Of a DNA stretch of 7,694 nt, positions 6,119-7,694 are shown one piece after another. Origin of the DNA: an uncultured Collinsella sp. (GTDB taxonomy: Bacteria; Actinomycetota; Coriobacteriia; Coriobacteriales; Coriobacteriaceae); contig CABSNH010000077.1 in the NCBI GenBank assembly GCA_902478985.1, positions 1-7,694 of the forward strand, in the 5' to 3' direction. Position 1 is the first letter of the stretch; every line of letters starts with the position of its first letter. The position numbers were made by a program, and so were the translations under genes. The notes beneath the pieces are model-generated. The model worked only from the letters and a program-made list of their open reading frames with translations, did not search any database and had not been told where the DNA came from.

Positions 6119-7515
6119 GCAAGCTGTCTCCCGCGCGCAAGCTTGCGCTCGATGTGCTGATGGAGGCCGATCGCCGCGGCATGTATGCGCGCGACGTGCT
6201 GTCCTCTCGCGCATCGGCCAAGGCTATTGATCAGCGCGATTCCGCTTTTGCCGCCCGCTTGGCACTTGGTGTGGCCGCCACGCAGGGTATTTTGGACGAG
6301 CTGCTCGACCAGTTTCTCGATAAGCCTAAAAAGGTTGCGCCGCGTGTTCGCATGGCGCTTCGTATCTCGGCTTTCGAGATGCTCTATTTACATACGCCTG
6401 GGCGCGTTGCTGTAAGTCAGGGTGTTGAGCTGGTTCGCTGCGGCGCTAAGTCCGCCGCTGGCTTGGCCAATGCCGTGCTGCATAAGGTCGCGGACAACGT
6501 TGAGGACTTTGCCACGGCGTCCGATGTAGACGAGTCTGAGCGACGCTTGGTTCGTCTGTCGCGCCTGATGGGTCTGCCGCGTTGGCTGTGCGCTCGTATT
6601 ATGGCGTCGTTTGACACGCCCGAGGGTGCGCTTAACTTTGCCGGCAATCTGGCCCCCGCGCCGCTGGCCCTGCATGAGAACGCCTTTGCGACTAAGCCCG
6701 ATCCGTATATCTCGCAGCTCGTCGCGCCTGTCTTCCCGGGCTGCCATGCCCCGATAGATGCGCAGGTCACGGTTGCATCGGGTGTGTTTGAGCGTGCTGC
6801 CGCAGTTGCCTCTGATCTCAACGCACAGCTTATCGCCACGGCTGCCACGCGACCCGGAAGCTGCCTTGAGATTGGTGCCGGTCGAGGCACCAAGACCTAT
6901 GTGATGATGTGCCAGGCCAAGCGTGCGGGCTATGGGCGTCAGCATACGGCGCTCGATCTTCATGATCGCAAGTGCGATCTGAATCTCGCTCGCCTGCATA
7001 AGGCCGGTATTCAGGGCGTTCGTACGGTTTCGGGTGATGCCTGCGAGCTTGATGAGGTGCTGACGTCGTTTGATGCCATGCTTGGCGAGCCGGTTAAGTT
7101 TGACACGGTCTTTATCGATGCGCCGTGCTCGGGCACCGGAACCATGCGTCGTCATCCCGAGATTCCGTGGCGCCTGACCGAAAAGGATGTGACGGTTGAG
7201 CTGCCCAAACTGCAGCTGTCGATGCTCAAGGAAGCCGCCGCGCGCGTGGCTGCCGGCGGCGAGCTCATCTATGCGACGTGCTCGGTCTTCGACGAGGAGA
7301 ATACGCAGGTGGTGGATGCTTTCCTTGCTTCTCCTGAGGGCGCCGGCTTTAGCGTGGCACCGCTTTCCGAGGCGCAGATTTTGCAACTCCCCGAGTTCGA
7401 TCAGGCCAAGAAGCTCGTATCCGTACGCCAGAACGATCGAGGCCTCTTCCAAAGCGTCCCCGTAAACGCCGATTCCTACGACGGCCACTTCTGCGCCCGC
7501 CTGATTCGTAAGTAA
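6115..7515 (+). CDS. rsmB: 16S rRNA (cytosine-967-C5) methyltransferase RsmB
   Basis: RsmB (Sun/Fmu family) uses S-adenosylmethionine to methylate cytosine 967 of 16S rRNA. Residues about 1-140 form the NusB-like RNA-binding domain, and the C-terminal half is the methyltransferase. The Cys-containing motif IV is DAPCSGTG, with C338. Motif VI is YATCS, with the catalytic C389. Their 51-residue spacing is close to the 50 of E. coli RsmB (C325/C375). The SAM-binding motif I reads EIGAGRGTKT (252-261) instead of the usual CAAPGGKT form, while D281 sits where an acidic SAM-ribose contact is expected. The 466-residue length is slightly above E. coli's 429. The start at ATG 6115 overlaps the fmt stop by 4 bp. 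The ribosome site is weak (ggggtg at 6102-6107), consistent with coupling to fmt translation. The in-frame ATG at 6067 would extend deep into fmt and is disfavoured. Confidence 0.95.
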   Translation: MSKLSPARKLALDVLMEADRRGMYARDVLSSRASAKAIDQRDSAFAARLALGVAATQGILDELLDQFLDKPKKVAPRVRMALRISAFEMLYLHTPGRVAVSQGVELVRCGAKSAAGLANAVLHKVADNVEDFATASDVDESERRLVRLSRLMGLPRWLCARIMASFDTPEGALNFAGNLAPAPLALHENAFATKPDPYISQLVAPVFPGCHAPIDAQVTVASGVFERAAAVASDLNAQLIATAATRPGSCLEIGAGRGTKTYVMMCQAKRAGYGRQHTALDLHDRKCDLNLARLHKAGIQGVRTVSGDACELDEVLTSFDAMLGEPVKFDTVFIDAPCSGTGTMRRHPEIPWRLTEKDVTVELPKLQLSMLKEAAARVAAGGELIYATCSVFDEENTQVVDAFLASPEGAGFSVAPLSEAQILQLPEFDQAKKLVSVRQNDRGLFQSVPVNADSYDGHFCARLIRK

Positions 7516-7521
7516 CTACTA

Positions 7522-7588
7522 AGTTGCGGTGAAATAGGGATTGAATAGCGGCTTCAGCCCACCAAACAGTCCTTATTTCACCGCAACT
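7522..7588. repeat. Palindromic repeat element downstream of rsmB
   Basis: Bases 7522-7543, which start agttgcggtgaaata, and 7567-7588, which end atttcaccgcaact, are 22-nt inverted arms. They differ at two places, and both differences become G-U pairs in the + strand RNA. The 23-base loop is unpaired. No T-tract follows, so this is not an intrinsic terminator. It starts 7 bp after the rsmB stop. Its sequence is unrelated to the elements at 70-196 and 4885-4980, but size and placement are alike. It resembles an intergenic repeat I associate with Collinsella genomes, though that is memory and not a search. Confidence 0.75.
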
Positions 7589-7639
7589 CATAAGGAAACC
7601 TGGGTAGCTAAAGAAATAGCCCCGCGATCGGTTTGAACC

Positions 7640-7678
7640 GCCTCCCATTTCTTGGACACGAGAAATGGGAGGCTTTTT
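7640..7678 (+). terminator. Strong intrinsic terminator (possible leader hairpin)
   Basis: A perfect 13-bp stem, gcctcccatttct (7640-7652) with agaaatgggaggc (7661-7673), closes an 8-base loop and is followed by five T's (7674-7678). By itself it is a textbook rho-independent terminator for fmt-rsmB, 124 bp after the rsmB stop. Its 3' arm also contains gggagg (7667-7672), a Shine-Dalgarno sequence six bases before ATG 7679. It could therefore instead, or also, control a gene starting at the window edge. Confidence 0.85.
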
Positions 7679-7694
7679 ATGCGTGTCGACTTGA
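7679..7694 (+). CDS. Possible start of a downstream gene, cut by the window edge
   Basis: ATG at 7679 is preceded by gggagg (7667-7672) at a six-base spacing, and the frame stays open to the window edge, reading Met-Arg-Val-Asp-Leu. Five codons are too few to identify a product. The call depends only on the ribosome-site match, and the same purines are the 3' arm of a terminator-like hairpin, so the match may be coincidental. Confidence 0.3.

Noticed and set aside
6388..7488. Long - strand open frame opposite rsmB
   Set aside because: It is a shadow of rsmB, whose methyltransferase motifs are intact in the sense frame.
7589..7645. Possible tRNA, suggested by ggtttgaacc resembling a T-arm
   Set aside because: No 7-bp acceptor stem or cloverleaf can be built around it.
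7629..7678. T-box-like string (ggtttgaaccgc) just before a terminator hairpin
   Set aside because: It only loosely resembles the T-box core, and there is no room for the specifier-bearing stem I between the rsmB stop and this point, where a palindromic repeat sits instead.

Overview
The window looks like a chromosomal housekeeping segment of a GC-rich Coriobacteriia actinobacterium, most likely Collinsella or a close relative. This assignment rests on the protein character, the strong C/G third-position bias in gltX, priA and def, and the style of the intergenic repeats. It is recognition from memory, not a database result. All five complete genes lie on the + strand.

Layout: bases 1-303 are non-coding and hold a three-copy palindromic repeat cluster (70-196), an exact 24-bp tandem duplication (192-242) and a weak candidate promoter. 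gltX (glutamyl-tRNA synthetase, 304-1779) follows and ends at an intrinsic terminator (1803-1834). Next come priA (replication-restart helicase, 1868-4321) and def (peptide deformylase, 4340-4876), 18 bp apart and probably co-transcribed. The 321-bp gap after def holds a long hairpin element (4885-4980), an intrinsic terminator (5057-5086) and the fmt leader. fmt (methionyl-tRNA formyltransferase, 5198-6118) overlaps rsmB (16S rRNA m5C967 methyltransferase, 6115-7515) by 4 bp. Behind rsmB lie a second palindromic element (7522-7588) and a strong terminator-like hairpin (7640-7678). The 3' arm of that hairpin carries a Shine-Dalgarno sequence six bases before an ATG at 7679, so a further gene may start at the edge of the window.

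Functionally this is a translation cluster with one replication gene. GltX charges tRNA with glutamate, Fmt formylates the initiator Met-tRNA, Def removes the formyl group from new proteins, and RsmB methylates 16S rRNA. The order priA-def-fmt-rsmB is a familiar bacterial arrangement. Here it is split between def and fmt by a palindromic element plus a terminator.

I found no defence system, CRISPR array, prophage, insertion sequence with a transposase, or unknown gene. The points most worth a second look are a perfect sliding-clamp-binding-type peptide at the N-terminus of PriA, the three unrelated palindromic intergenic elements, and the possible regulatory hairpin at the right edge.
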